Below, one piece after another: positions 36,160 through 46,614 of a DNA stretch of 64,000 nucleotides. Both the position numbers and the translations under genes were made by a program. The stretch is from Tianweitania sp. UT-5YL-CI-8. Its GTDB lineage: Bacteria; Pseudomonadota; Alphaproteobacteria; Rhizobiales; Rhizobiaceae. Every line of letters begins with the position of its first letter. Positions within the stretch are counted from its first letter, which is position 1. The notes beneath the pieces are model-generated. The model was given only the letters and a program-made list of their open reading frames with translations. It had not been told where the DNA came from and ran no database searches. The stretch spans positions 310,001 through 374,000 of the forward strand of contig NZ_JASCRR010000003.1 of the NCBI RefSeq assembly GCF_030010215.1. The letters are read 5' to 3'.

Positions 36160-37449
36160 ATGACGGAATCCAACGCGAAACTGGAATTGAACGGAAAAAC
36201 GCACGAATTGAAGGTTCGCAGCGGATCTGTCGGCCCGGATGTCATCGACATCGCCTCACTCTACGCGACGACCGGCGCCTTCACCTACGATCCCGGCTTC
36301 ACTTCCACGGCGAGCTGCGAGTCTGAAATCACCTACATCGATGGTGACGAAGGTGTGCTTCTGCACCGCGGCTACCCGATCGACCAGCTCGCCGAGCACG
36401 GCGATTTCCTCGAAGTCTGCTACCTGCTTCTGTATGGCGACTTGCCGACCAAGGCGCAGAAGGAAGACTTCGACTATCGCGTGACCCGCCACACCATGGT
36501 GCATGAGCAGATGGCGTGGTTCTTCCGCGGCTTCCGCCGCGACGCTCACCCGATGGCCGTCATGTGCGGCGTGGTCGGCGCGCTGTCGGCCTTCTATCAC
36601 GATTCGACCGACATCTCCGATCCGCACCAGCGCATGGTCGCCTCGATCCGGCTGATCGCCAAGATGCCGACGATTGCGGCGATGGCCTACAAATACCACA
36701 TTGGCCAGCCCTTCGTTTATCCGAAGAACGAGCTCGGCTACGCGTCGAACTTCTTGCATATGTGCTTTGCGGTGCCGTGCGAGGAGTACAAGGTCAACCC
36801 GGTGCTGGCACGCGCGATGGAACGCATCTTCATCCTGCATGCCGACCACGAGCAGAATGCGTCGACCTCGACGGTGCGGCTTGCCGGCTCCTCGGGCGCC
36901 AACCCGTTTGCCTGCATCGCTGCCGGCATTGCCTGCCTGTGGGGGCCTGCTCATGGCGGCGCGAACGAAGCAGCGCTCAACATGCTGGCGGAGATCGGCT
37001 CCGTCGACCGCATCCCGGAATACATCGCCAAGGCGAAGGACAAGGACGATCCGTTCCGCTTGATGGGCTTCGGACACCGCGTCTACAAGAACTACGATCC
37101 GCGCGCCAAGATCATGCAGAAGACCACGCATGAGGTCCTCGGCGAACTCGGCATCAAGGACGACCCGATGCTCGACGTGGCAATGGAACTCGAAAAGATC
37201 GCGCTGACCGACAGCTACTTCATCGAAAAGAAGCTGTATCCGAACATCGACTTCTATTCCGGCATCACCTTGAAGGCGCTGGGCTTCCCCACGACCATGT
37301 TCACCGTGCTGTTCGCGCTTGCGCGCACCGTCGGCTGGATCGCGCAATGGAAGGAAATGATCGAGGACCCCCGCCAGAAGATCGGCCGTCCCCGCCAGCT
37401 CTACACCGGTGCGACCGAGCGCGACTACATCGCCATCGCCAAGCGCTGA
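36160..37449 (+). CDS. gltA: Citrate synthase
   Basis: Condenses acetyl-CoA and oxaloacetate to citrate, entry to the TCA cycle. 429 aa; catalytic histidines in HADHEQNAS near 277 and [10 protein letters not shown] near 312, [13 protein letters not shown] near 345 and the aspartate in PNIDFYSG near 370. This is the hexameric Gram-negative type, usually NADH-inhibited. The GGGAG site before ATG 36160 sets the start. It ends in a strong terminator. Single-gene transcript with a 183-base leader that I could not resolve into promoter elements. Confidence 0.96.
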   Translation: MTESNAKLELNGKTHELKVRSGSVGPDVIDIASLYATTGAFTYDPGFTSTASCESEITYIDGDEGVLLHRGYPIDQLAEHGDFLEVCYLLLYGDLPTKAQKEDFDYRVTRHTMVHEQMAWFFRGFRRDAHPMAVMCGVVGALSAFYHDSTDISDPHQRMVASIRLIAKMPTIAAMAYKYHIGQPFVYPKNELGYASNFLHMCFAVPCEEYKVNPVLARAMERIFILHADHEQNASTSTVRLAGSSGANPFACIAAGIACLWGPAHGGANEAALNMLAEIGSVDRIPEYIAKAKDKDDPFRLMGFGHRVYKNYDPRAKIMQKTTHEVLGELGIKDDPMLDVAMELEKIALTDSYFIEKKLYPNIDFYSGITLKALGFPTTMFTVLFALARTVGWIAQWKEMIEDPRQKIGRPRQLYTGATERDYIAIAKR

Positions 37450-37467
37450 GCGTCTTTACGGAAATCG

Positions 37468-37501
37468 AAAGCTCCGGAGCCACACGCCCCGGAGCTTTTT
37501 T
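37468..37501 (+). terminator. Rho-independent terminator after gltA
   Basis: 10-bp stem AAAGCTCCGG/CCGGAGCTTT with an 11-base loop and a run of six T. It also covers the stop codon of the convergent lpxB gene and may act weakly in that direction. Confidence 0.88.
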
Positions 37502-38660
37502 ATTGCGCTATGTGCCTGAGAACAACGTCGGCCGCGAGTTCGCCGGACGGTCGGTCTGTCTGCATCCGGCTGCGGATTTCGGCAAAACCCTGCCTTTGCC
37601 AGGCCCGCAATTCGGTATCCTGGAACAGCGCTTCCATATGTCGGGCCATGGAGTTGGGCCGGGCATAACGGTCATAGAATTCCGGAACCACCGGTGCGTC
37701 GGCAATGAGGTTCGGCAGCGAGGCGCTCCAGATTTTCACCAGCCCCTGCATGATGCGCATCAGCGGGTCGAGCTTGTAGCAGGACATCATCGGCACCCCG
37801 GCCAAGGCCAATTCCAGCGAAACCGTGCCGGAGGCGATAAGCGCCGCATCCGCCTCGCCGAACGCCCTGCCCTTATCGGCAAGGTCGGTGGTGATTTCCG
37901 GCTTCTGCTCCCAACCGGAGACGGCTTCGGACACCATCTGCTCGACATGCGGAACCGTCGGCAACAGCAGCCGCAGGCGATGCCCGCGCGCCTTGAGCAG
38001 GGAAACGGCCTCGCCGAACGGACCGATGAGATGCCGCACCTCGCTGCGCCGAGAGCCGGGCAACAGAAGCAGATTTTTCACGCGGTCCGGCGAAAGATCG
38101 CGCGGCACTGACTGCTTCTCCCGGGCCGCCTGGATCGTCGGCTCGGTCGACAGGCGGTGTCCGACAAAGGTTCCCTTCGGGCCGTCCAGCGCTTCGAGCG
38201 CTTGCGGTTCGAACGGCAGGATGCAGAGGATTTCATCGACATAGGGCTTCATCGCGGGCGCCCTGCTCTCCCGCCACGCCCACACGCTGGGGCAGACATA
38301 ATGGACAATGGGAATGGATGGGTCGAGCGCACGAACCTTTTTGGCGACACGCAGGGAAAAATCAGGGCTGTCGATGGTGACCAGGCAGTCGGGGTTCTCT
38401 GAAGCGACAAAGCGGGCGGTTTCGCCGATGCGGCGCATGAGCCGGGGCAAATCCCGCACGATCGCGCTCAGCCCCATCAGCGCGATATCGCTGGCGTTGA
38501 ACAGCGAGCGCAGACCGAGAGCCTGCAGATGCCGCCCGCCGACGCCGACGATCTCGACGTCGCGGCCGGCGATGGCTTTGAGGGACTCGATCAGGTTGGC
38601 GCCCAGCAGGTCGCCGGATTCTTCGCCGGCGACAACAGCGATTTTCAGCGGAATGATCAT
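37500..38660 (-). CDS. lpxB: Lipid-A-disaccharide synthase
   Basis: Glycosyltransferase joining UDP-2,3-diacylglucosamine and lipid X to the lipid A disaccharide at the inner membrane. 386 aa; GEESGDLLGANLIESLK at the N-terminus, LLPGSRRSEVRHL near 187, and SGTVSLELALAGVPM near 268, all family signatures. Last gene of the long reverse-strand cluster; it overlaps lpxI by 4 bases. Confidence 0.95.
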   Translation of the reverse strand: MIIPLKIAVVAGEESGDLLGANLIESLKAIAGRDVEIVGVGGRHLQALGLRSLFNASDIALMGLSAIVRDLPRLMRRIGETARFVASENPDCLVTIDSPDFSLRVAKKVRALDPSIPIVHYVCPSVWAWRESRAPAMKPYVDEILCILPFEPQALEALDGPKGTFVGHRLSTEPTIQAAREKQSVPRDLSPDRVKNLLLLPGSRRSEVRHLIGPFGEAVSLLKARGHRLRLLLPTVPHVEQMVSEAVSGWEQKPEITTDLADKGRAFGEADAALIASGTVSLELALAGVPMMSCYKLDPLMRIMQGLVKIWSASLPNLIADAPVVPEFYDRYARPNSMARHMEALFQDTELRAWQRQGFAEIRSRMQTDRPSGELAADVVLRHIAQ

Positions 38661-39553
38661 GGCAACTCCTCGCGGCGCAGCCCGAGAACGAACATGCCGT
38701 AGCGGTCGGCTTTTTCAATCACCGAAGCGGTGTCGAGCACGATCGACCGATTGGCCTCGACCACAACGCCAGCCAAGCCAGCGGCATGCGCCGACTCGAT
38801 GGTTTCAGGGCCGATAGTGGGCAGGTCGACGCGCAGTTCCTGCTGCGGCTTGGCGCATTTGACCAGAACGCCGCGTTGACGCCCGGCAAGCCGGCCATGG
38901 CCGCGCAGACCCTTCACACGGTCCAGCAGGCCGGCAGTGCCTTCAATGCCTTCCAGCGCGATGACGCGAGAGCCTATTGAGACCGCAGCTTGGCCGATAT
39001 CGAGCCGGCCGATGGTTTTGGCCGCAGTAAAAGCCACCTCAATGTCCGACCAGTCGCTTTTTCGTGGGATGGCTTTGGTCAGCACCATCTCGCTCGCCAG
39101 GATGTCCGGCACGATGTCTTGTGCGCCGACAATGGTGATGCCGCGCGCTTCAAACCCCCTGATGACGATTCGCAACAGCCCGTCGTCGCCCCGCGTCAGC
39201 GCTTTCAGGAGTTCGGGAAGGACTTTCAACAGCCCGAGATTGATCTTAATGGCGCTCAGCTTCGGGCGCCGCTTGATTTCGCCTGCCAAGACAAGATGCG
39301 TCACGCCATGGCGCTGCAGGACGGTGACGAGATTGCCCAGGCGTTCGAGCGCCAGCGTCTCATGCTCGAACTGCCTGAGTTCGTCGAGATGGACGGTAAC
39401 TTCACCCTCGACGATCAGGATGAAAGGAGGTTTTCCCTTTGCGCTCAGGCTTTTGGCGACCTCCACCGGCAGCATGCCGCCACCGGCGATGATCCCGACC
39501 TTGCCGCCGGCTGGAAGACGTTGGTCTGTCTCAGACGTCGTCTGTGTCGTCAT
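38657..39553 (-). CDS. lpxI: UDP-2,3-diacylglucosamine diphosphatase LpxI
   Basis: Hydrolyses UDP-2,3-diacylglucosamine to lipid X and UMP; LpxI (DUF1009) replaces LpxH in alphaproteobacteria. 298 aa from the ATG at 39553: VGIIAGGGMLPVEVA at the N-terminus, the LAGEIKRRPKL segment near 90, and DLPTIGPETI near 248. It lies between lpxA and lpxB, where the missing pathway step is expected; its start overlaps the lpxA end by 23 bases. Confidence 0.93.
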   Translation of the reverse strand: MTTQTTSETDQRLPAGGKVGIIAGGGMLPVEVAKSLSAKGKPPFILIVEGEVTVHLDELRQFEHETLALERLGNLVTVLQRHGVTHLVLAGEIKRRPKLSAIKINLGLLKVLPELLKALTRGDDGLLRIVIRGFEARGITIVGAQDIVPDILASEMVLTKAIPRKSDWSDIEVAFTAAKTIGRLDIGQAAVSIGSRVIALEGIEGTAGLLDRVKGLRGHGRLAGRQRGVLVKCAKPQQELRVDLPTIGPETIESAHAAGLAGVVVEANRSIVLDTASVIEKADRYGMFVLGLRREELP

Positions 39554-40373
39554 CGACAACAGCTTTGAGCGGCGGCATCGCATAATGCCGCATGCCGCGC
39601 GAACTCATGAATTCAATAATCTTCATCGCCGCGGGCGAGTCCGCGAATTCAACCCGAGCCCTGTCGACATTCTCGGCAATGGTGTGCGAGCGGTCGAAAA
39701 TGAAGCGATAGGCGCGGCGAAGCGTATGGATGTCGGAGCGCTCAAGTCCCGAGCGCTTCAGGCCTATGATGTTGAGGCCTCGCAGGCTGGCGCGGTTGCC
39801 CACCGCGATGGCGTAGGGGATGACATCGCCGACCACGGCCGAGCAACCGCCGATGAAAGCGTTATCGCCGATGCGCACGAACTGGTGGACCGCGGTCAAT
39901 CCGCCGATGTTGACGTTATTGCCGATCTCGACATGACCACCCAGCGTCGCGCCGTTGGCGAATGTGACGTTGCGGCCGACGACGCAATCATGCGCGATAT
40001 GAGCATAGGCGAGGAAATTGCCATTGGCGCCGACAGCGGTGTGGCCACGGCTCGTATCGGTGCCGGTATGCATCGTCACGCCTTCGCGGATCGTGCAGTT
40101 CGCGCCGATCTCAAGCGTCGTCTTGCCACCCTTGTGCTTGCCGTTCTGAGGCGGCGCACCGAGGATAGCCATTGGATAGACCTTGCAGCCTTTGCCGATC
40201 GTCGTTCCGCCCATGACCGAGACATGACCGAACAGTTCGACATTGTCTTTGATGCGCACGTCGGGGCCGATGTGACAGAACGGTCCGATACGAACGCCGG
40301 TGCCGATTTCCGCACCGGCTTCGACCACCGCCGAAGGATGGATGATTGTTTCGGTATTCATACCCATGTCCAT
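39531..40373 (-). CDS. lpxA: UDP-N-acetylglucosamine acyltransferase
   Basis: First enzyme of lipid A synthesis, transferring a hydroxyacyl chain from ACP to UDP-GlcNAc. 280 aa: a left-handed beta-helix of hexapeptide repeats (~8-190; e.g. VGRNVTFANGATLGG), the catalytic histidine in HIAHDCVVG near 128, and a helical C-terminal domain. It begins one base after the fabZ stop; ATGs at codons 1, 3 and 5 are all possible starts. Confidence 0.95.
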   Translation of the reverse strand: MDMGMNTETIIHPSAVVEAGAEIGTGVRIGPFCHIGPDVRIKDNVELFGHVSVMGGTTIGKGCKVYPMAILGAPPQNGKHKGGKTTLEIGANCTIREGVTMHTGTDTSRGHTAVGANGNFLAYAHIAHDCVVGRNVTFANGATLGGHVEIGNNVNIGGLTAVHQFVRIGDNAFIGGCSAVVGDVIPYAIAVGNRASLRGLNIIGLKRSGLERSDIHTLRRAYRFIFDRSHTIAENVDRARVEFADSPAAMKIIEFMSSRGMRHYAMPPLKAVVDDDTDDV

Positions 40374-40374
40374 C

Positions 40375-40842
40375 TCAGTCTTTTGCAGCCATCATGGCAG
40401 CGACTTCCGCCTCGGCTACCAACGCACCATCCACACGGGCCTCGCATGCGAATTTCAGCAGATTGCCTCGCCTCTTCATCTTCTTGACGTGGATGCGCAT
40501 CTGGTCGCCGGGCACAACCGGCTTGCGGAACTTGGCGTTGTCGACCGTCATCAGATAGACGAGCGCAGGGCCGTCGTTGAGCGCCTTGCGGATGCAGATC
40601 GCGCCTGCGGTCTGGGCCATCGCCTCGATGATCAAGACACCGGGCATCACCGGCTGGTCGGGGAAATGGCCCTGGAAATGCGGCTCGTTGATGGTGACGT
40701 TCTTGATGCCTGTGGCCGAATCGTCGCCGTCGATATCGATGATCCGGTCGACTAGCAGGAAGGGATAACGGTGCGGCAGCAGCTTCATCATCTCCATGAT
40801 GTCGGCGACGCCAAGCGTCGAATCCGCTATCTGCTCCGTCAT
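40375..40842 (-). CDS. fabZ: 3-hydroxyacyl-ACP dehydratase FabZ
   Basis: Hot-dog-fold dehydratase of fatty acid elongation. 155 aa; [12 protein letters not shown] near 25 carries the catalytic histidine, and [22 protein letters not shown] near 60-80 the catalytic glutamate. Sits between lpxD and lpxA, linking acyl-ACP supply with lipid A acylation; overlaps lpxD by 4 bases. Confidence 0.96.
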   Translation of the reverse strand: MTEQIADSTLGVADIMEMMKLLPHRYPFLLVDRIIDIDGDDSATGIKNVTINEPHFQGHFPDQPVMPGVLIIEAMAQTAGAICIRKALNDGPALVYLMTVDNAKFRKPVVPGDQMRIHVKKMKRRGNLLKFACEARVDGALVAEAEVAAMMAAKD

Positions 40843-41897
40843 TCCTCTGTACCTTTCTTACGCGGTGGCCGGGCCACCAGCCGTCTGATCATAGCCACCT
40901 CACGCATCATCGATGACATGGGCTGAGCCGGATATCCCGCCCACACTTCACCAGCCGGGACATCGTTCATGAAGCCGCTGCGGGCTGCGAGCTGCGCACC
41001 GGCGCCGATGGTCAGGTGATCCGCCAAGCCGACAGCGCCACCCATCTGGACGTTGTCCCCTACCGTGACCGAGCCGGAAATACCAGTGTGCGCAGCAATA
41101 AGGCAGTTTCGGCCGATCTTCACGTTATGCGCGATCTGGACCAGATTGTCGATTTTGGTGTTCTCGCCAATGACCGTATCGCCGAGCGCGCCACGGTCGA
41201 TCGTGGTGTTGGCGCCGATCTCGACATTGTCCTGGATGACCACGCGGCCGATCTGCGGCATGCGTTCGGGTCCGCGCGCGCCGCCGACGAAGCCGAAGCC
41301 GTCCTGGCCGATTCGCGCGCCGGCGTGGACGATGACGTCATTGCCGAGCAGCGCATATTGAACGGTGCTTTGAGGCCCGATGTAGCAATTGCGACCGATC
41401 TGCACGGAGCTGCCGATCACCGCATGGGCTGCGACGATGGACCCCTCGCCGACCGCCGCATGTGCGCCGATCACCGCGCCCGGTTCGATCACGGCGCCAG
41501 GCTCAATGGATGCGGTCGGGTCGACATGGGCAAAGGAAGAAATACCGGTAGAGTTGGTGAGTGGAACCGGCTTGGCAGCATCGGGAAACAGTATTCGCCC
41601 GATCATGGCGAATGCCTGCTGCGGCCGCCGCACAACCAAAGCGGCGGTGTTCGCGGGCACGCGGTCGGCAAGCTCGGCGGAGCATAGAACAGCGGCGGCG
41701 GTTACGGTGGAGAGCGGTGCGGCGTTGCGCTTGCCTTCAACGAAAACGAGGGCTTCTGCGCCGCCTTCGGACAAGGATGCGATGGTCGAGATGATCGTGC
41801 CGGCGTGAGCATCATTGAGCAGCGACGCACCGGTCAGGCTCGCGACCTCGCCCACCGTCAAGCGGCGGGACGGCACGAAAAATACCGGATCCGTCAT
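40839..41897 (-). CDS. lpxD: UDP-3-O-(3-hydroxyacyl)glucosamine N-acyltransferase
   Basis: Third lipid A enzyme, adding the second hydroxyacyl chain. 352 aa: an N-terminal uridine-binding domain (~1-100), a hexapeptide-repeat beta-helix (~105-300) with the catalytic histidine in IAHNVKIG near 247, and a C-terminal helix. Follows bamA by 76 bases in the transcribed direction. Confidence 0.95.
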   Translation of the reverse strand: MTDPVFFVPSRRLTVGEVASLTGASLLNDAHAGTIISTIASLSEGGAEALVFVEGKRNAAPLSTVTAAAVLCSAELADRVPANTAALVVRRPQQAFAMIGRILFPDAAKPVPLTNSTGISSFAHVDPTASIEPGAVIEPGAVIGAHAAVGEGSIVAAHAVIGSSVQIGRNCYIGPQSTVQYALLGNDVIVHAGARIGQDGFGFVGGARGPERMPQIGRVVIQDNVEIGANTTIDRGALGDTVIGENTKIDNLVQIAHNVKIGRNCLIAAHTGISGSVTVGDNVQMGGAVGLADHLTIGAGAQLAARSGFMNDVPAGEVWAGYPAQPMSSMMREVAMIRRLVARPPRKKGTEE

Positions 41898-41973
41898 AAG
41901 AGAAATATATCCAGTTTACGCCTGGCCAAAAAGACTTCCGGGCCGAACCGGTCCGGAAGATGCGATCCGCGTC

Positions 41974-44334
41974 TTAGAAGCGGGTCGATATGCCGAAGTT
42001 GAACTCCTGCGTGTCGTCGCTGTCTTCCTTGGAGACCGGAACAGCGTAGTCGATACGGAGCGGACCGAAAGGCGATGCCCAGAGAAGCCCGACGCCGACC
42101 GATGCGCGCCACTTGGAGTCGGTGCCCAACACGCTGTCGCTAGCGTCAACCCTGATTTCACTTCCATACAAGGTCGCGGCATCCGCGAAGACCGCGCCAC
42201 GAAGACCAAAGCTTTCGGGAACGATCGGAACCGGGAACTGCGCTTCGACCGACGCATTGAAATACGTGGTGCCGCCAAGATGCGTATCGTCGGACGCACC
42301 AGGATCGTAAGGACCAAAACCGTTCTGCTTGAAGCCGCGGATCATGCGGCTGTTCGCCTGGAACTGGTCGAATACACGAAGACCGTCGTCGCCAAAGCCT
42401 ACGACATGACCGGCACCACCGGACACGAGACCGACGACGTCGAGTTCTTCGGACAGCGTCTTATAATAGGTCGCACGCCCGGTGAACTTCGCGAACTTTG
42501 CATCGCCGCCAAGGCCTGCAACTTCGACATTGAAGTTGGCATAGATGCCGTCATGCGGGCTCTTCATGTCGTCAATGGTGTTGTACACCAGCGTTCCACT
42601 GACGGACGACTTGATCCATGGGCTGATTTTAGCCGCATCGACGATAGCGAACGAAGGGGTGCACTCGGGGTTGCCAATACAATCCTCTGAAATCTCGTAC
42701 TCTTCGCGCGACAAGTTGTACGCGAGCTGGGTCGAGATGTTTTCGGTGATCGGCAGGCCGAAACGCACGGTACCGCCGGTCACATCGCTGTCGTAGGTAT
42801 CGTATTCGCGGGTGCGGCGATACACGTCGAAGCCGGCGGCAACGCGGTAGCCGAGGAAATATGGCTCGGTGAAGGAGAAGCCGAAGTCGCGCGAGTTTTC
42901 ACCGCCGCCTGCGGAAACGCGGATGAACTGGCCGCGGCCGAGGAAGTTGCGCTCGGTGATCGAACCTTCGACAGTCGCACCGGCGTTTTCGCCACCGGTC
43001 GAATAACCGGCGCCGATGGAGAACTCACCCGTCGACTTTTCAACGACGTCGACGACCAGCACGACCTGATCGGGCTGCGAACCCGGCGCAGTGGAGACCT
43101 GGACGCTCTCGAAGAAGTTCAGGGCTTCCAGACGCTTCTTGGCGCGCTGGATCAGAACCTGGTTGAACGCATCGCCTTCGGCAATGTCGAACTCACGACG
43201 GATCACGAAGTCACGCGTACGCTCGTTGCCGCGGATTTCGATGCGCTCGACATAGGCACGCTGGCCCTGGTCGATGGTATAGACAACCGAGATCGTGTGG
43301 TTTTCGAAATTGCGGTCGCCACGCGGAGTGACCTGGGCGAATGCATAGCCCATGCCGGCCGCGCGCTCGGTCAGAGCCACGATGCTGTCTTCGACATCCT
43401 TGGCGCTATAGACGCTGCCCTTGGTCGTCTCGACCAAAGACTGCAACTTGGTCGGATCCAGCTCTGGGATCGAGCTTTCGACGCTCACATCGCCGAAGGT
43501 GTAACGCTGACCTTCATCGATGGTGAAGTTGATGGTGTACTGGTTGGTCGCCGGGTCGAGAACGCCCTCGGCCGAGATCACCTGGAAATCCGCATAGCCG
43601 CGGTTGAAATAGAAGCGACGCAGAGCCTCTTCGTCGGCGCGAAGGCGGTCGGCATCATAGATGTCGTCGCGCATCAGGAACGACAGGAAATTCGAGCGCT
43701 TGGTGCTGATGACGTCGGACAGGCGACGGTCGCTGTAGGCGCTGTTGCCTTCGAAATTGATCGAAGCGATCTTCGTGCGGTCGCCTTCGGTGATTGTATA
43801 GACGACGTTGACGCGGTTTTCGCCGAGATCCATGACTTGAGTTGTCACGGTGACATCGTCACGGCCGACGCGGCTATAGGCGCTCTTGATGGCCTCGATA
43901 TCGGCATCCATCGCGGCCTGGGAGAAACCGCCACGGGGCTTGAGTTGCACGGCCGCGGCAAGTTGCGCGTCCTTGACCTTCTTGTTGCCCTGGAAAATGA
44001 CCTGGTTGACGACCTGGTACTCGGAAACCTGAACGACCAGCGAAGAGCCGACCTGGTTGACGCGGACATCCGAGAACAGGCCCGTGCCGAAGAGCGCCTT
44101 CACGGCATCGTCGATGTCGGTGGCGCTGAACTGGCGGCCTGGCTTGATCGCGATGTAGTTGCGGACGGTTTCAGCATCGACGCGCTGGTTGCCGCGCACC
44201 TCGATCCGGCTGACCACGGCTGCTTCTGCAGCCGATACGGCAACAAACTGAAGCATCGCTGAACCTGGAACGATCAGCGCGGCTGACAAAGCTGCCGCAG
44301 ACACGGCGCTCTTGAATTTAAATGCTGCCTTCAT
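41974..44334 (-). CDS. bamA: Outer membrane protein assembly factor BamA
   Basis: Central Omp85-type barrel that inserts beta-barrel proteins into the outer membrane. 786 aa with a signal peptide, five POTRA domains (~35-430; e.g. VSRIEVRGNQRVDAETVRNYI, core EVRGNQRVDAETV) and a C-terminal 16-strand barrel that includes the MIRGF motif near 670 and ends in a terminal Phe (STRF), the outer-membrane insertion signal. The 219 bases upstream contain a dyad (GCGTGAC-N6-GTCACGC, 44467-44486) but no gene. Confidence 0.96.
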   Translation of the reverse strand: MKAAFKFKSAVSAAALSAALIVPGSAMLQFVAVSAAEAAVVSRIEVRGNQRVDAETVRNYIAIKPGRQFSATDIDDAVKALFGTGLFSDVRVNQVGSSLVVQVSEYQVVNQVIFQGNKKVKDAQLAAAVQLKPRGGFSQAAMDADIEAIKSAYSRVGRDDVTVTTQVMDLGENRVNVVYTITEGDRTKIASINFEGNSAYSDRRLSDVISTKRSNFLSFLMRDDIYDADRLRADEEALRRFYFNRGYADFQVISAEGVLDPATNQYTINFTIDEGQRYTFGDVSVESSIPELDPTKLQSLVETTKGSVYSAKDVEDSIVALTERAAGMGYAFAQVTPRGDRNFENHTISVVYTIDQGQRAYVERIEIRGNERTRDFVIRREFDIAEGDAFNQVLIQRAKKRLEALNFFESVQVSTAPGSQPDQVVLVVDVVEKSTGEFSIGAGYSTGGENAGATVEGSITERNFLGRGQFIRVSAGGGENSRDFGFSFTEPYFLGYRVAAGFDVYRRTREYDTYDSDVTGGTVRFGLPITENISTQLAYNLSREEYEISEDCIGNPECTPSFAIVDAAKISPWIKSSVSGTLVYNTIDDMKSPHDGIYANFNVEVAGLGGDAKFAKFTGRATYYKTLSEELDVVGLVSGGAGHVVGFGDDGLRVFDQFQANSRMIRGFKQNGFGPYDPGASDDTHLGGTTYFNASVEAQFPVPIVPESFGLRGAVFADAATLYGSEIRVDASDSVLGTDSKWRASVGVGLLWASPFGPLRIDYAVPVSKEDSDDTQEFNFGISTRF

Positions 44335-44553
44335 CGGGCTTTATAACCTTTTCTCGAAGTCCCCACGGCGAGAAAACCGGACGTCGCGGTAAATTCCCAT
44401 TCCGTATTAACCGGATTTTCCCTACACGCAAGACTTCTGGTTAATTTGTATTTACTTAGCTCGCCAGCGTGACATTCGCGTCACGCATATTGCCCGTCAT
44501 GGTAAACGGGCGGTCAACAGGTGGTGGTGACTGGTAGAAATTCCTTAATGATT

Positions 44554-45693
44554 TCAGCATCCAAAAAGGTCATTCCAGAACACGAAAGCCATAAAGGCCA
44601 ACACCGCGACGAAGCCGACACGGTAGACCGCTTCCATGGCGCGTTCCGATACCGGCCTGCCTTTCACCGCTTCGATTGCATAGAAGAGCAGGTGCCCGCC
44701 ATCAAGCGGGGGAATCGGTAAAAGATTGAGAAATCCAATGCCAACTGACAGCAGGGCAGCCAATTGGATCAGGCTCTCGAACCCGACCTTTGCCGCCTGG
44801 CCCGCCATGCCGGCAATCTTCACCGGGCCGCCGAGCTGGCACTTGTCCTCACGACCAAAAGCGAAGCGCTGAAGAAATTGCCCAGTGCGCGCAATGACAT
44901 AGCCTGTGTCGTTCACAGCCTGAACGAACGCTTCGCCCGGCGAATAGGTGATCAGCCGGGGCTGGCCAACCTCTTCATTGTTGACCACGCCGATGACGGC
45001 AACCTTGACGGAGTTGCCGAAACCGTCCTGCTGCTCGGCCAGTTCAGGCGTGGCGGTGAGCGTAACGTTCCGGCCATCGCGTGACATGACGAAAACCAGC
45101 GGATCCCCGCCCCTCGCCGAAACGATGCGCTGGACATCGGAGAAGGTTGTGACTGGTCGGCCATCGACGCTGACGAAGCGGTCGCCCGGCTCGATGCCGG
45201 CAATTGCGGCAGGACTGTCCGGTCGAACCTCAGCCACGACGGGGTCCATGACGTAGCGGCCATAGACGCCGAAGAAGACGGCAAAGACCGCGATTGTCAG
45301 GATGAAATTGAACAGAGGACCAGCGACCACGGTGGCGGCCCGTTTCCAAACCGGCTGGGTGTGGAAGGCGATCTTACGATCCTCGGCCGAAAGCTGGGCT
45401 TCGGCGGCGGCGTCCGGCGTGCTCGTCGCGTTCATGTCGCCAACGAATTTGACGTAGCCGCCGAGCGGAATCGCGCTGAGCTTCCACCGCGTACCGTGTC
45501 GATCGTTGAAACCGACGATCTCCGGCCCGAAGCCGATCGAGAATGCCTTGACGCCGATGCCGCACCAGCGGCCGACCAGATAGTGGCCCATTTCGTGCAC
45601 AAAGACGACGATCGTCAGCACGAAAAGGAAGGGTATGATCGTGCCGACCAGGATTCCATCCGTGCTCAGGAAGCTGGGAAGATAGTCAGTCAA
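44554..45693 (-). CDS. rseP: Site-2 protease RseP (M50)
   Basis: Intramembrane zinc metalloprotease that cleaves anti-sigma factors and signal-peptide remnants. 379 aa; HEMGH in the first membrane helix near 34, a periplasmic PDZ domain at ~125-200 (GIEPGDRFVSVDGRPV) and the LPIPPLDGGHL motif near 325. TTG start with GAGGG upstream. In E. coli it is next to bamA and cdsA too; dxr, often between cdsA and rseP, is not here. Confidence 0.94.
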   Translation of the reverse strand: MTDYLPSFLSTDGILVGTIIPFLFVLTIVVFVHEMGHYLVGRWCGIGVKAFSIGFGPEIVGFNDRHGTRWKLSAIPLGGYVKFVGDMNATSTPDAAAEAQLSAEDRKIAFHTQPVWKRAATVVAGPLFNFILTIAVFAVFFGVYGRYVMDPVVAEVRPDSPAAIAGIEPGDRFVSVDGRPVTTFSDVQRIVSARGGDPLVFVMSRDGRNVTLTATPELAEQQDGFGNSVKVAVIGVVNNEEVGQPRLITYSPGEAFVQAVNDTGYVIARTGQFLQRFAFGREDKCQLGGPVKIAGMAGQAAKVGFESLIQLAALLSVGIGFLNLLPIPPLDGGHLLFYAIEAVKGRPVSERAMEAVYRVGFVAVLAFMAFVFWNDLFGC

Positions 45694-45777
45694 ATCGTGC
45701 CCTCGAACTTCGGCGTCGCCGCCAGCTTCCCTTGAAACCCGGCTAAACCGTGGCGTGCCCGAAAGGGGCCTTTTAGC

Positions 45778-46608
45778 TCAGACCGGAAACAGCACTTGCG
45801 AAGGTGATCCCGCCTCGCCCGCTGCCCAGCCGATCAGGTACAGTGCGAGGGCTGCGACCACAAGCCCGTCGACACGGTCCATCACGCCTCCGTGACCGGG
45901 AATCAGCCAGCCCGAATCCTTGGCACCGTGACGACGCTTCACCCAGGATTCGAACAGGTCGCCTGCCTGGGAAACAATGGACAGCAGCAAGGCTGCGAGC
46001 GCCAGGAGCGGAAGGTTTCCCGTGCCGGCAATAGAGACAACGATTATCCCGGCGATCACAGCACCCGCGGCGCCGCCAAGCGCCCCGCTGCGCGTTTTTC
46101 CCGGCGAGATCGAGGGCGCGAGTTTCTGGCCGCCCACGGCCTTGCCGACGAAATAGGCCGAGATGTCGGTCGACCAGACGACCGCGAACAGAAAGATGAT
46201 GGCAAGGCAGCCGGAAACATTATCTCCGCGCAACAGCGCCAGCGGTGCGGCCGACAGCATGGCGTAGATGAGACCAGAGAGCTCCCACCATGACGCTTTG
46301 CGCCAGAGGGTGAGAATCGCCAGCAAGACAGCCAGCGCTACGCCAAGGCCGATCAGCGTCAGCGCTTCGACGCCTATGAGCAGGCAGACGAGAAAGATGG
46401 CAAGCAAAACTTCGGGCACGACACTCAGTCCGCCCTCGCCCCAGCGACGTGGCGTCGAGCGGCGCGACATCTGCGTCCATTCGAAGAAGACGCAAGCGCC
46501 AATAACTGCGCTCAACAGACGAAACCAGGGACCGCCGAGCCATGTCAGCAAAAGGACGACGATTGCCAGGACGATAGCGGAGATCGTGCGAACCTGGAGG
46601 TTGCTCAT
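45778..46608 (-). CDS. cdsA: Phosphatidate cytidylyltransferase
   Basis: Makes CDP-diacylglycerol from phosphatidate and CTP, the precursor of all membrane phospholipids. 276 aa with about seven membrane helices and the family signature SPGKTRSGALGGAAGA to GDLFESWVKRRHGAKDSGWLIPGHGGVMDRVDG (key core SWVKRRHGAKD) near 210-250. It begins 6 bases after uppS. Confidence 0.95.
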   Translation of the reverse strand: MSNLQVRTISAIVLAIVVLLLTWLGGPWFRLLSAVIGACVFFEWTQMSRRSTPRRWGEGGLSVVPEVLLAIFLVCLLIGVEALTLIGLGVALAVLLAILTLWRKASWWELSGLIYAMLSAAPLALLRGDNVSGCLAIIFLFAVVWSTDISAYFVGKAVGGQKLAPSISPGKTRSGALGGAAGAVIAGIIVVSIAGTGNLPLLALAALLLSIVSQAGDLFESWVKRRHGAKDSGWLIPGHGGVMDRVDGLVVAALALYLIGWAAGEAGSPSQVLFPV

Positions 46609-46614
46609 ACCGGA

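Noticed and set aside
38937-40487. 516-codon forward frame
   Set aside because: Antisense to lpxI, lpxA and fabZ; no recognisable protein features.
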